Source of the DNA: Marinitoga sp. 38H-ov
Lineage (GTDB): Bacteria > Thermotogota > Thermotogae > Petrotogales > Petrotogaceae
Reading direction: 5' to 3'
NCBI RefSeq assembly: GCF_011057715.1
Contig: NZ_LNGH01000007.1
Location: 17,191-81,190 of the forward strand
DNA: 64,000 bases
Both the position numbers and the translations under genes were made by a program. Shown one piece after another: positions 7,930-16,407 of the stretch. Every line of letters starts with the position of its first letter. The first letter of the stretch is position 1. The notes below the pieces were generated by a model. It made no database searches, was not told the origin of the DNA, and was given only the letters and a program-made list of their open reading frames with translations.

Positions 7930-10198
7930 GTTTTTAACCTACCTATGAGGTATGGAAACAAATTTTGATGTTGCTTCATATTTATTTGTTAAATTAGTTT
8001 TTAACCTACCTATGAGGTATGGAAACCAAAAATTTCAAAAGCTTCATTCTTTAATTTTAAAATAAGTTTTTAACCTACCTATGAGGTATGGAAACACTTA
8101 CCTCTTACTTTACCTTTTTCTACTTTAAAATTGTTTTTAACCTACCTATGAGGTATGGAAACGAAGATGTATCTTCCTGTTTTGTGATGGGTATAAAGCG
8201 TTTTTAACCTACCTATGAGGTATGGAAACCCCCTATTATAAAATTCATATCGTTTCTGGAGTTTTCATGTTTTTAACCTACCTATGAGGTATGGAAACTT
8301 TTTCAAGATGACTTCTTTTACGAAGTCCCTATTTGGGTTTTTAACCTACCTATGAGGTATGGAAACAGGTAGCACCCCTCCAATCTCGGGGTGATCCTAT
8401 ATAGTTTTTAACCTACCTATGAGGTATGGAAACATCAGTAGGCGACCCTATGTAGTAACCTGTGATTCTAGTTTTTAACCTACCTATGAGGTATGGAAAC
8501 TTGCAAAAGTATTCATTTTGTTTTTCTTGCTTTTAAAGTTTTTAACCTACCTATGAGGTATGGAAACAAAGTACGACTTGGGTTTTCTAAATCCTCCTGC
8601 TCTAGTTTTTAACCTACCTATGAGGTATGGAAACTCCAATATTTCATTGTAGACATTCCAAGACGCTATTTTTTGTTTTTAACCTACCTATGAGGTATGG
8701 AAACGAAATTTTTAAAGTTCAAATTTTCACAATCATTTTTACAGGTTTTTAACCTACCTATGAGGTATGGAAACTTTAAGCTTACATTCCACATAATTTC
8801 ACCTCCCCGGGTTTTTAACCTACCTATGAGGTATGGAAACTATATAGGCATCTTCAACTGCTTTGCAACTATCAAGGTTTTTAACCTACCTATGAGGTAT
8901 GGAAACCAAATGATTCCAACGATGGTTCTTCTATCGTTTTTTTAAGTTTTTAACCTACCTATGAGGTATGGAAACCATATTTTTCTGGATATTTTCCATA
9001 ATGTTTGTAATACTCGTTTTTAACCTACCTATGAGGTATGGAAACAGGCCAGGTAGCACCCCTCCAATCACGGGGTGATCCGGTTTTTAACCTACCTATG
9101 AGGTATGGAAACAACCAAAAGGGTAGCAAATGTTTCCAACGATGGTGTTTTAAGTTTTTAACCTACCTATGAGGTATGGAAACTATTACTAATTCATCAG
9201 CTATTCCGAAAAGTATTTTTGGTTTTTAACCTACCTATGAGGTATGGAAACAAATTTAGCCTACAATTTAGCAGAATTAGAAAAAATGTTTTTAACCTAC
9301 CTATGAGGTATGGAAACACGGCTGTTGAACAGCCGCCTTGATGGCGGCTTCTACAGGGTTTTTAACCTACCTATGAGGTATGGAAACAAGTAAGCCACCC
9401 ACCTTTATAATCAAGGATTTTCGTTTTTAACCTACCTATGAGGTATGGAAACTTGGCATATTCTAGAAGAGCTTTTTTTGCTGATGAAAGTTTTTAACCT
9501 ACCTATGAGGTATGGAAACTCTTATTTCGGTTCTAAAACCATTACTTGTAAAACGTTTTTAACCTACCTATGAGGTATGGAAACTCTATTTATATCTTCC
9601 CAGTTAATGTTTGCATATATTAGTTTTTAACCTACCTATGAGGTATGGAAACAAATAAAAGCAGGCCCTACAAGACCCGCTGAAATAAAAAAGGTTTTTA
9701 ACCTACCTATGAGGTATGGAAACCCATGGCCAGCATGCCTGCAAAACTACCCAAGATAAAGTTTTTAACCTACCTATGAGGTATGGAAACGTGGTGTTTG
9801 TAAACCACCCACAGTTCCTTACAAATAGGTTTTTAACCTACCTATGAGGTATGGAAACTAATAGTTCACCGTCTAATTCGCCCTTATTGTCAATTAAGTT
9901 TTTAACCTACCTATGAGGTATGGAAACTAATCATTATACAAGAACACTAACCCATTTGCTAATTTCAAGTTTTTAACCTACCTATGAGGTATGGAAACAG
10001 ATAAAAAAAAGACGGCACTAAGCCGTCTTAGAATATGTTTTTAACCTACCTATGAGGTATGGAAACAGTATTTCGAATCGTTTATAACTCTTACTATATT
10101 TTGTTTTTAACCTACCTATGAGGTATGGAAACTTCTATGTTATTTACTTCATCAAATACTTTAACAATGTTTTTAACCTACCTATGAGGTATGGAAAT
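7930..10198 (+). CRISPR. CRISPR array, 34 repeats of 30 nt, 33 spacers of 35-41 nt
   Basis: The repeat starts GTTTTTAACC and ends GGTATGGAAAC. Starts counted by eye run 7930, 7997, 8066, 8133, 8200, 8269 and so on to 10169. Repeats are essentially invariant except the last, whose final base is T. A 5-bp hairpin (TACCT-ATG-AGGTA) lies in the repeat; cleavage after AGGT would leave the 8-nt handle ATGGAAAC, typical of Cas6-processed type I/III crRNAs. The GAAAC end and the decayed right end both place the leader at left and crRNA sense on the + strand. The CARF effector upstream argues for type III. No cas genes are in the window. Spacers of note are described in the findings. Confidence 0.98.
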
Positions 10199-10234
10199 AA
10201 AGTAGAGATATTTAATTCAGAAAAGATGAAGAGA

Positions 10235-10264
10235 GTCTTTAAACCTATCTATAAAGTATAAAGA
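10235..10264 (+). repeat. Degenerate 35th CRISPR repeat
   Basis: One spacer-length (36 nt) after the last good repeat, a segment starting GTCTTTAAACC and containing CTATAAAGTATAAAG matches the repeat imperfectly along its length. It looks like a decayed trailer-end repeat and confirms array polarity. Confidence 0.65.
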
Positions 10265-10550
10265 TAATAATAAAAAGTAATGCTGAAAAATTATTGGAAG
10301 TTTATGTATAATTTAAAAAGAAATTATCAGTAAATAGAAGTGAATATTGCAGAATATTTGTGTATCATTGTATCTAAAATAAGATGAAATGTTATATGAA
10401 TTAATCAATCTTAATGAAGACTAATTAAAAATTTAGATAAACTATAAAGTATAGAATAAGTATTTTATAATAAAAATAAAACATATTATTTTTTGAATAA
10501 AATTAGTTTTGTCTATAATCAAATTGTTATATGAATTAATGTTAGTAAAA
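10265..10550. other. Gene-free trailer region with a 16-bp direct repeat
   Basis: No credible ORF was found here. The 16-mer TGTTATATGAATTAAT occurs exactly twice, at 10390-10405 and 10525-10540. A segment at about 10434-10460 (containing CTATAAAGTATAGAA) resembles the degenerate repeat at 10235 and may be an older repeat relic. Otherwise this is very AT-rich DNA. Confidence 0.5.
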
Positions 10551-10584
10551 AAATAACATAGCAGCTATTGCCGCTATGTTATTT
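10551..10584 (-). terminator. Terminator for the GDPD gene
   Basis: A 12-bp stem (AAATAACATAGC / GCTATGTTATTT) lies 35 bp past the minus-strand stop and runs into a T tract on the minus strand (A7 on +). T-rich DNA on the right also allows function in the other direction. Confidence 0.8.
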
Positions 10585-10618
10585 TTATAATAGATAAAAT
10601 TAATTATAATAAATGCGA

Positions 10619-11332
10619 TTAATTATAATATTCAACAATAGTTTCAACATTATCAGTAATAATAGCATCAAGATATCCATCTAAACTTTTTAAAGTTTCA
10701 ATATCATTTAATGTCCATATTACTATATGAAGTCCTAATTCCATTAATTTAGAAATTAAATTCTTATAATTCTCCAAACCAAACATTTTTATACCTTCTA
10801 CTGGTAAATTAATAGAATAAAAATTTAATTCATTATGAAGAGGTATAATTTGATCAACCATCTCTTTTTCCTCAATTAACAACCCTAAATCTAAATCCTT
10901 ATCTAATTTTCTTAATATTCTAAGAGCATCTACATTAAAAGAAGAAAATAGCACTCTTTCTAATGCATTAAAACTTTTTACAGTATTGTATGCCATTTCA
11001 GTAGCATTAATATTTTTTATTTCAACATTAATATATGAATAATCTGGTAATTTAATAAATACTTCTTCTAAAGTTGGTATTGGCTCTCCGCCGTTTTTAA
11101 TTTTCTTAATTTCTTTAGAAGTTAAATCAATAATTTTTGTATTATCTCCAGTGATTTTTTCAAAATTATCATCGTGATAAATTATCAATGCTCCATCTTT
11201 TGATAGTTGAACATCTAATTCCACACCATCTGCACCATATTCTATTGCTTTTTTGAAAGCTAAAATAGTATTTTCCGGATATTTAGCTCTATATCCTCTA
11301 TGACCTAATATAACTGGACGTTCTTTTGCCAC
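10619..11332 (-). CDS. Glycerophosphodiester phosphodiesterase (GDPD family)
   Basis: A 237-residue cytosolic protein, the usual size for bacterial GDPD/UgpQ enzymes, which hydrolyse glycerophosphodiesters to glycerol 3-phosphate and an alcohol. The N-terminal motif LGHRGYRAKYPENT (9-22), then GADGVELDVQLSKDG (about 34-48) and HDD carry the catalytic His residues and the metal ligands Glu and Asp. VNVEIK-type and late WTLND segments also fit the TIM barrel. No signal peptide. Transcribed alone toward the CRISPR array, with its own terminator; divergent from dnaN. GlpQ/UgpQ naming cannot be settled from sequence alone. Confidence 0.93.
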   Translation of the reverse strand: MAKERPVILGHRGYRAKYPENTILAFKKAIEYGADGVELDVQLSKDGALIIYHDDNFEKITGDNTKIIDLTSKEIKKIKNGGEPIPTLEEVFIKLPDYSYINVEIKNINATEMAYNTVKSFNALERVLFSSFNVDALRILRKLDKDLDLGLLIEEKEMVDQIIPLHNELNFYSINLPVEGIKMFGLENYKNLISKLMELGLHIVIWTLNDIETLKSLDGYLDAIITDNVETIVEYYN

Positions 11333-11409
11333 AATATCCTCTCCTTTTTTATTTTGATATATAAATTATACTATAATTTTATTAAAAAGATTATTATGTT
11401 ATATTTAAC

Positions 11410-11439
11410 TTGATTTTTGCATGAACTTTGTTGTAAAAT
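11410..11439 (+). promoter_or_regulatory. Promoter of the dnaN operon
   Basis: TTGATT (11410-11415), 18-bp spacer, TAAAAT (11434-11439), about 40 bp before the dnaN ATG, which has a GAGGAGG ribosome site. Confidence 0.6.
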
Positions 11440-11477
11440 AAAGATAAGAAAAAACAAATTAGAGGAGGAAATTTATT

Positions 11478-12692
11478 ATGATATACAAATTAGAAGTAGA
11501 AAGAAGCAAATTAAATAATTTAATGGATATGGCATCAAAAGCAGTAGCAAAAAAAACAACAAATCCTATTTTATCTGGATTTAAATTTTCTGTTAAAGAT
11601 AATGATTTACATTTATACGCTACAGATTTACAAACTGCATTTCATGGGTTAATAAAAAATATAATAGTGGAAAAAGTAGAAAATATAAATGAAGATTTGT
11701 TTGTAGAAAATATAGAAGAAGGTGCAGAAACAGAAACTTTATTTGAAGAAATTTCAGATGAAAATATAAAACCAGAATTTGTAGTAGATGCATCTTATTT
11801 TATAGATATCATTAAAAATTTAAGTTTTGAAAATATAAATATTTATTTAGAAAATAAAAATATTAAGGTTATTGCAGGAAAATCTGAATTCTTACTTCCT
11901 ACTATGAATCCGGAAGAATTTCCTGAAATTGTACCAAATAAGGTAGAAGAAGGATTAATAACTTTTGATAGACAAAAGTTATTATCAATGATAGAAAAAG
12001 TAATTTTCTGTTCATTGAAGGACTCAGAAAACATGACAAGAAATTTAAATGGTGTATATTGGGATTTTAGAGAAGGTGGTTATTTAACTTTAGTAGCAGC
12101 TGATGGATATAGATTAGCATTAGCAGAATTATCAATGGATATTGTTAATACTCCACCATCATTCTTGTTATCATTAAAAAGTATGGAAGAATTATTAAAT
12201 GTATTAAGAAGTTCTAAAACAGAAGAAATAGAATTATTCTTTGATGGTTCAAGGGTATTATTTTTCTTAGATGAAGAAAATATAGAAATTATTTTAAATG
12301 TAGTAGATGCTACATTTCCAGATTACGTGAGAATTATTCCTCAAGCATTTAAAACAAAAGTAATAACATCAACTGATTTATTATTAAATGTATTAAAAAG
12401 GGTATCTATAGCTGCAAAAAATGATCAAATAAAAATGGAAATTAAAGATAATATAATGGAATTAACGGCAAAATCACCTGAAGTTGGTCTTGCTGTAGAA
12501 GAATTGGAAATAGAAAAAGAAGGCGAAGATATTATGATAGCTTATTCACCTAAATATTTGAGAGAAGCAATAGATCATATTGGAACATCAGAAGTAGAAT
12601 TCAATATAACAAGTGAAAGTTCTCAAACAATGATAAAACCTGTAGGTGATGATTCATATATGTATATTGTAATGCCTGTGAGGTTGAAATAG
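11478..12692 (+). CDS. dnaN: DNA polymerase III beta sliding clamp
   Basis: The ring-shaped processivity clamp of the replicase. Three clamp domains can be followed: N-terminal KLEVERSKLNNLMDMASKAV, central LVAADGYRLALAE, and the C-terminal end MPVRLK, the family's MPMRL-like signature. At 404 residues it is longer than the usual 365-375. The excess is an acidic insert at about residues 66-98 in domain I (includes NIEEGAETETLFEEIS). First gene of a tight operon: its TAG overlaps the GTG of ispF. Confidence 0.96.
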   Translation: MIYKLEVERSKLNNLMDMASKAVAKKTTNPILSGFKFSVKDNDLHLYATDLQTAFHGLIKNIIVEKVENINEDLFVENIEEGAETETLFEEISDENIKPEFVVDASYFIDIIKNLSFENINIYLENKNIKVIAGKSEFLLPTMNPEEFPEIVPNKVEEGLITFDRQKLLSMIEKVIFCSLKDSENMTRNLNGVYWDFREGGYLTLVAADGYRLALAELSMDIVNTPPSFLLSLKSMEELLNVLRSSKTEEIELFFDGSRVLFFLDEENIEIILNVVDATFPDYVRIIPQAFKTKVITSTDLLLNVLKRVSIAAKNDQIKMEIKDNIMELTAKSPEVGLAVEELEIEKEGEDIMIAYSPKYLREAIDHIGTSEVEFNITSESSQTMIKPVGDDSYMYIVMPVRLK

Positions 12693-13153
12693 TGAGAGTA
12701 GGATTTGGTTATGACGTTCATCCATTTGAAGATAATAAAAAGTTATATATAGGTGGAGTTGAAATACCTTCTAATAAAGGATTAAAAGGACATTCTGATG
12801 GGGATGTCCTTATTCATTCTATTATTGATGCATTATTAGGTGCATTGGGGATGGAAAATATAGGTGAATTATTTCCTGAAACAGAAGAATTTAAAAATAT
12901 AGATAGTAAAATCTTATTAAAAAAAACAATGGAAAAACTAAATGGCATAAAAATAATTAATATAGATTCTACCGTAGTTACTTCATATATAAAACTAAAT
13001 AAGTATAAGTTAGAGATAAAAAAAACCTTAGCAGAATTAATGAATATAGATATTTCTCAAATTAATGTTAAAGGAAAATCTGGAAATGGACTGGGTATTG
13101 GTGGTAAAAACGAAGGTATTGAAGCATATGCTGTTGTTTTAATAGAATATTAA
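12692..13153 (+). CDS. ispF: 2-C-methyl-D-erythritol 2,4-cyclodiphosphate synthase
   Basis: Fifth enzyme of the MEP isoprenoid pathway; forms MEcPP from CDP-ME 2-phosphate with release of CMP. It has 153 residues, standard length. Metal ligands are visible at D8 and H10 (GYDVHPF) and H42, and the substrate loop GHSDGD at 33-38. The GTG start shares its G with the dnaN stop (TAGTG), so translation is coupled. C-terminal KGKSGNGLGIGGKNEG is typical. Confidence 0.96.
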   Translation: MRVGFGYDVHPFEDNKKLYIGGVEIPSNKGLKGHSDGDVLIHSIIDALLGALGMENIGELFPETEEFKNIDSKILLKKTMEKLNGIKIINIDSTVVTSYIKLNKYKLEIKKTLAELMNIDISQINVKGKSGNGLGIGGKNEGIEAYAVVLIEY

Positions 13154-13160
13154 TTAAACA

Positions 13161-13835
13161 ATGAAAATAAATAATATACATGACTTTAAAGAATTAACTG
13201 TGGAGAAATGTATAGAAATACAAAATAACTTAGTTGATAAATTAGAGTTAAAAATATATGGTAAAACTCCTGAAATTGTAGCAGGAGTTGATTTATCTTT
13301 TTTGGGTGAATTTGGTATTTCTATTATTATTGTTATCGATAATAATTTTAATGAAATTGAATTAGTATATCATATTCAAAAAATAGAATTTCCCTATATA
13401 CCAGGATTATTAGCTTTTAGAGAATTACCAGTTTTTATAAATGCATGGAAAAAATTAAAAACTAAACCAGATTTAGTTTTTTTTGATGGACAAGGTATTG
13501 CTCATCCAAGAAAGATGGGGATAGCAGCACATGCCTCATTTTTTATAGATCTTCCTACAATAGGAATAGCAAAATCTAGATTATACGGCAAATATATAGA
13601 ACCATGCACGAAAAAAGGATGCTTTTCTTATTTATACGACACTGAAGATAACGAAATAGGAGTTGTATTAAGAACAAGAGAAAAAGTAAAACCTGTTTTT
13701 GTATCTCCAGGAAATTATATTACAGTTGATGAATCCAAAGATATAACTTTGAAATATACTACAAAGTATAAAATACCTGAACCGACTAGACTAGCTCATT
13801 ATTATTCTCAAAAGATAAAAAATGAGGTGATATAA
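13161..13835 (+). CDS. nfi: Endonuclease V
   Basis: Cuts DNA (and RNA in some members) one base past deoxyinosine for repair of deaminated adenine. It has 224 residues, close to the Thermotoga maritima enzyme. Catalytic residues are D44 in AGVDLSF, E88 in PGLLAFRE and D109 in VFFDGQGIAHPR; the wedge region PYIPG (about 78-82) is present. It starts 7 nt after ispF and its stop overlaps the next ATG (TAATG), so it is within the dnaN operon. Confidence 0.95.
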   Translation: MKINNIHDFKELTVEKCIEIQNNLVDKLELKIYGKTPEIVAGVDLSFLGEFGISIIIVIDNNFNEIELVYHIQKIEFPYIPGLLAFRELPVFINAWKKLKTKPDLVFFDGQGIAHPRKMGIAAHASFFIDLPTIGIAKSRLYGKYIEPCTKKGCFSYLYDTEDNEIGVVLRTREKVKPVFVSPGNYITVDESKDITLKYTTKYKIPEPTRLAHYYSQKIKNEVI

Positions 13836-14614
13836 TGGATATTTTGCAAGTAATGATAAAAGCTGCAAAAGAAGCGGGGGACATATTATTGACGAAAAAG
13901 AAAAAATTAAAAAATATTAAAACAAAAAAATCTTCTTCGGATTTAGTAAGTGAAGCAGATTTGGAATCACAAAAAATAATAATAGATATTATTATGAATG
14001 AATTTTCAGATGCAATTATTTTAGCAGAAGAAACATGGAATGGTGATAAAAGAATATTAAAACATGGGAAAAAAGTATTTGTTATAGATCCTTTAGATGG
14101 TACATTAAATTATGTACATGGAATGGATTTTTATTCTGTTTCAATTGGAATGTTAGATGATGGAGAAATAAAATATGGAGTGGTTTATTTACCAGAAATT
14201 GATAAATTGTATTATGCAGAAAAAGGTAAAGGATCATATTTAAATGGAGTTAAATTGTTTAGGAATGATAATAAGAAATTATCAGAATCAATGTTTGTTA
14301 CAGGTTGGCCATATGAAGAAGAATTATTTAAAAAAGCATATGATGCTATTGCAAAAATTCAAAAAAACATTCATGAGGTTAGAATTTTAGGTAGTGCAGC
14401 TGGTGAATTATGTATGTTAGCAGAAGGAAAAATAGATGGATATTGGGAATATGGTCTTGGTCCATGGGATTTAGCTGCAGGAGTTTTAATAGCAAAAGAA
14501 GCAGGTATGGAGGTTTATAGTATTCATCAAAAAGAATTTGATATTTCAAAAGGAGAAATAATAGCAACATTTAAAGAAAATATAGATGAAGTATATAGAA
14601 TATTAAAGGAGTGA
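13835..14614 (+). CDS. Inositol monophosphatase family phosphatase (SuhB-like)
   Basis: Mg-dependent, Li-sensitive type sugar phosphatase of 259 residues. Metal-site motifs are AEE (64-66), DPLDGTLNYVHG (85-96, for the usual DPIDGTTNF) and GPWDLAAG near 206-213. In hyperthermophiles related enzymes act on inositol 1-phosphate (toward di-myo-inositol phosphate) or fructose 1,6-bisphosphate; sequence alone does not decide. The ATG overlaps the nfi stop and the next gene follows within 5 nt. Confidence 0.93.
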   Translation: MDILQVMIKAAKEAGDILLTKKKKLKNIKTKKSSSDLVSEADLESQKIIIDIIMNEFSDAIILAEETWNGDKRILKHGKKVFVIDPLDGTLNYVHGMDFYSVSIGMLDDGEIKYGVVYLPEIDKLYYAEKGKGSYLNGVKLFRNDNKKLSESMFVTGWPYEEELFKKAYDAIAKIQKNIHEVRILGSAAGELCMLAEGKIDGYWEYGLGPWDLAAGVLIAKEAGMEVYSIHQKEFDISKGEIIATFKENIDEVYRILKE

Positions 14615-14618
14615 TTTT

Positions 14619-14876
14619 GTGGAAAAATATGATGTAGAAGTTTTGGAAATAAAAGGAGAAAAAATTGAGACGTGGAGATTTAAGATAAACACAGATAACA
14701 AGAATTCTGTAAAATTACTTAAAGAAATTGTTGATTATATTAATGGAACAAATTTAAAAATAGTTATCGATCCCATAGATGAAATTTTTGCTAATATATA
14801 TTTATATCCACAAGAAATTTTTACACCAATAGATAGAGAATTTTTTATAGAAAGAATAAATAAAATAGTGGAGTAA
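14619..14876 (+). CDS. Hypothetical protein, 85 residues
   Basis: Starts at GTG 14619 behind GGAGTGATTTT, 4 nt after the IMPase stop, so it is the last gene of the dnaN operon. Mixed alpha/beta composition: a strand (YDVEVLEIK), a second strand (TWRFKI), a helix (VKLLKEIVDYING) and another strand (LKIVIDP). No motif or family recognised. Its stop codon lies within the loop of the terminator stem shared with the convergent gene. Confidence 0.8.
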   Translation: MEKYDVEVLEIKGEKIETWRFKINTDNKNSVKLLKEIVDYINGTNLKIVIDPIDEIFANIYLYPQEIFTPIDREFFIERINKIVE

Positions 14877-14889
14877 ATCCACTATTTTA
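14861..14889. terminator. Bidirectional terminator between convergent operons
   Basis: A perfect 12-bp stem (TAAAATAGTGGA / TCCACTATTTTA) with loop GTAAA overlaps the ends of both convergent genes, with T-rich sequence on either side. Confidence 0.85.
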
Positions 14890-15619
14890 TTTTACCAACT
14901 GGAGCTAAATAAACTACTAATTCATCATTTCCATCTACGCCTATTAGTTTATCCATACTCTCTTGATCATATGCTGCAACAGCACAAGTTCCACAATTAA
15001 TTGATTCAGCTGTTAAATATAAGTTTTGACATACATGACCCGCATCTATTGCAATGGTTTTGTGTGATTCAAATGAATATTTCCATTCTGTTCTATATGG
15101 AATGGCTGTCCAAACAAAAACTACAGCACTTTTACCTAAAAATGTTTGACCTATTGTTGCATCAACTATATCCTTTGAAAAATCTCCTTTTTTAATTAAT
15201 AATAACTTATGTATTGTTGGAATATATCTATATATTCCTTTTTCAATACCTTCTACATTAAAAATAATTAAATAAGTTTCTAAAGGATGTGTTGCACCTG
15301 CAGAAGGTACAGTTCTGAAAGTCACCATGTCTTTTACTATATTTTTAACCCCTTGAGTATAATATAATAAATAAGATAATTCTTCCAAAGTTAATGATTT
15401 ATCTTGGAAAGATCTCCTACTTTTTCTATTTTCCAAAATATTTCGAATATCAATATTACCAAGTTTTATATATTCTGGTGGCAATAAATCTATAAACTCA
15501 CCATTTTCATCATATGGTTTAATATATGGTGGAATAGGTATATTTTTAGCTTTATCAGGTTTCTCAGTTTCTAGTGCTTTCCAATTTGATTTTAATATTT
15601 CTCTTCCACATTTCTTCAT
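14882..15619 (-). CDS. SagB-type / nitroreductase-family FMN oxidoreductase
   Basis: A 245-residue protein with the SagB-like nitroreductase fold: ENRKSRRSFQDKSLTLEELSYLLYYTQG (about 63-90), then PSAGATHPLETYLII, then the long central helix region and a final LVVYLAPVGK. Family members bind FMN; SagB proteins dehydrogenate azolines in peptide natural products, but many stand-alone members have unknown substrates. No precursor peptide or YcaO gene was seen nearby, so a RiPP role is not supported. Last gene of the long minus-strand operon, overlapping the EFR1 gene by 4 nt. The flavodoxin/ferredoxin neighbour could feed it electrons. Confidence 0.88.
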   Translation of the reverse strand: MKKCGREILKSNWKALETEKPDKAKNIPIPPYIKPYDENGEFIDLLPPEYIKLGNIDIRNILENRKSRRSFQDKSLTLEELSYLLYYTQGVKNIVKDMVTFRTVPSAGATHPLETYLIIFNVEGIEKGIYRYIPTIHKLLLIKKGDFSKDIVDATIGQTFLGKSAVVFVWTAIPYRTEWKYSFESHKTIAIDAGHVCQNLYLTAESINCGTCAVAAYDQESMDKLIGVDGNDELVVYLAPVGKIK

Positions 15620-16398
15620 TTTTTCACCTCCGATAAATAATTTTTCAAATTGTATACATTTTTAAAAACCATAAAAGAATACTTTTTTTGTTCAATAGCA
15701 TTTTGAGGACAATTATATAAGCATTTTAAACAAAGAGAACAATTTAATCCGAATTTTATTTTTCCATCTTTTAATGAAATATTGTTAGTAGGACAATTTT
15801 TTATGCACCATTGACATAAATTGCAATTATCATTAACAATATACCCCTTTGCAAATATTTTTGCAAATAAATTTTGAAATATAGCCACTTTAGACAACAT
15901 TATTCCTTTAAAATGTGGTTTTGTGTTTTTATGCACATTGTTTAAAATATTATTAGCAATTTCATCAATTTTATCAGGTAGTTTATCTAAAATTTGATAT
16001 ATTTCATTTTCTTCCATAGGTTTTATACAATTTAATGGCATTTGAATATCATCTTCATAAAAAACTTCACAATTACGACTTTTAAAAAATCTCTTTAACT
16101 TTATTCTTGATCCACTATTTGGAGGAATAAAAGCTCCAGCTGATACAGTTAAAATAGCAGTTTTTATATTATTTAACTTTGTTTTCTTTAACCATTTATA
16201 TACTGGCCAAGGAACATCAAAAGAGTGTATTGGATATAATAATATAAATAATTCGCAATCATCTACAGAATAATCATAATTTTTTAAAGTAATTTTTGTT
16301 ATTTCAACTTTTTTCCCCATAGATTCTAACTTCTCTTTTAATAGCTTTGAAACATACTCAGTATTTCCCGTTCCTGAAAAATAAGCCATCATAATCAT
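15616..16398 (-). CDS. EFR1-type flavodoxin-ferredoxin fusion protein
   Basis: A 260-residue protein. The N-terminal half is flavodoxin-like (MAYFSGTGNTEYVS phosphate loop near 4-17, LYPIHSFDVPWPVYKWL). The C-terminal part has two 4Fe-4S clusters: CNLCQWCIKNCPTN and CSLCLKCLYNCPQN (about 192-238). This is the EFR1-family layout, expected to shuttle electrons in the cytoplasm. It sits between two CrtI-like flavoproteins upstream and a SagB-like flavoprotein downstream, so it is a natural redox partner for one of them (inference). Confidence 0.9.
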   Translation of the reverse strand: MIMMAYFSGTGNTEYVSKLLKEKLESMGKKVEITKITLKNYDYSVDDCELFILLYPIHSFDVPWPVYKWLKKTKLNNIKTAILTVSAGAFIPPNSGSRIKLKRFFKSRNCEVFYEDDIQMPLNCIKPMEENEIYQILDKLPDKIDEIANNILNNVHKNTKPHFKGIMLSKVAIFQNLFAKIFAKGYIVNDNCNLCQWCIKNCPTNNISLKDGKIKFGLNCSLCLKCLYNCPQNAIEQKKYSFMVFKNVYNLKNYLSEVKK

Positions 16399-16407
16399 TT
16401 AATCACC

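Noticed and set aside
8697-8945. 82-residue ORF with three similar segments
   Set aside because: It is translation of CRISPR repeats and spacers; the repeated FNLPMRYGN units are the repeat itself.
14882-15619. Azoline dehydrogenase of a RiPP cluster
   Set aside because: No YcaO cyclase or precursor peptide was found nearby; only the broad SagB/nitroreductase family is supported.
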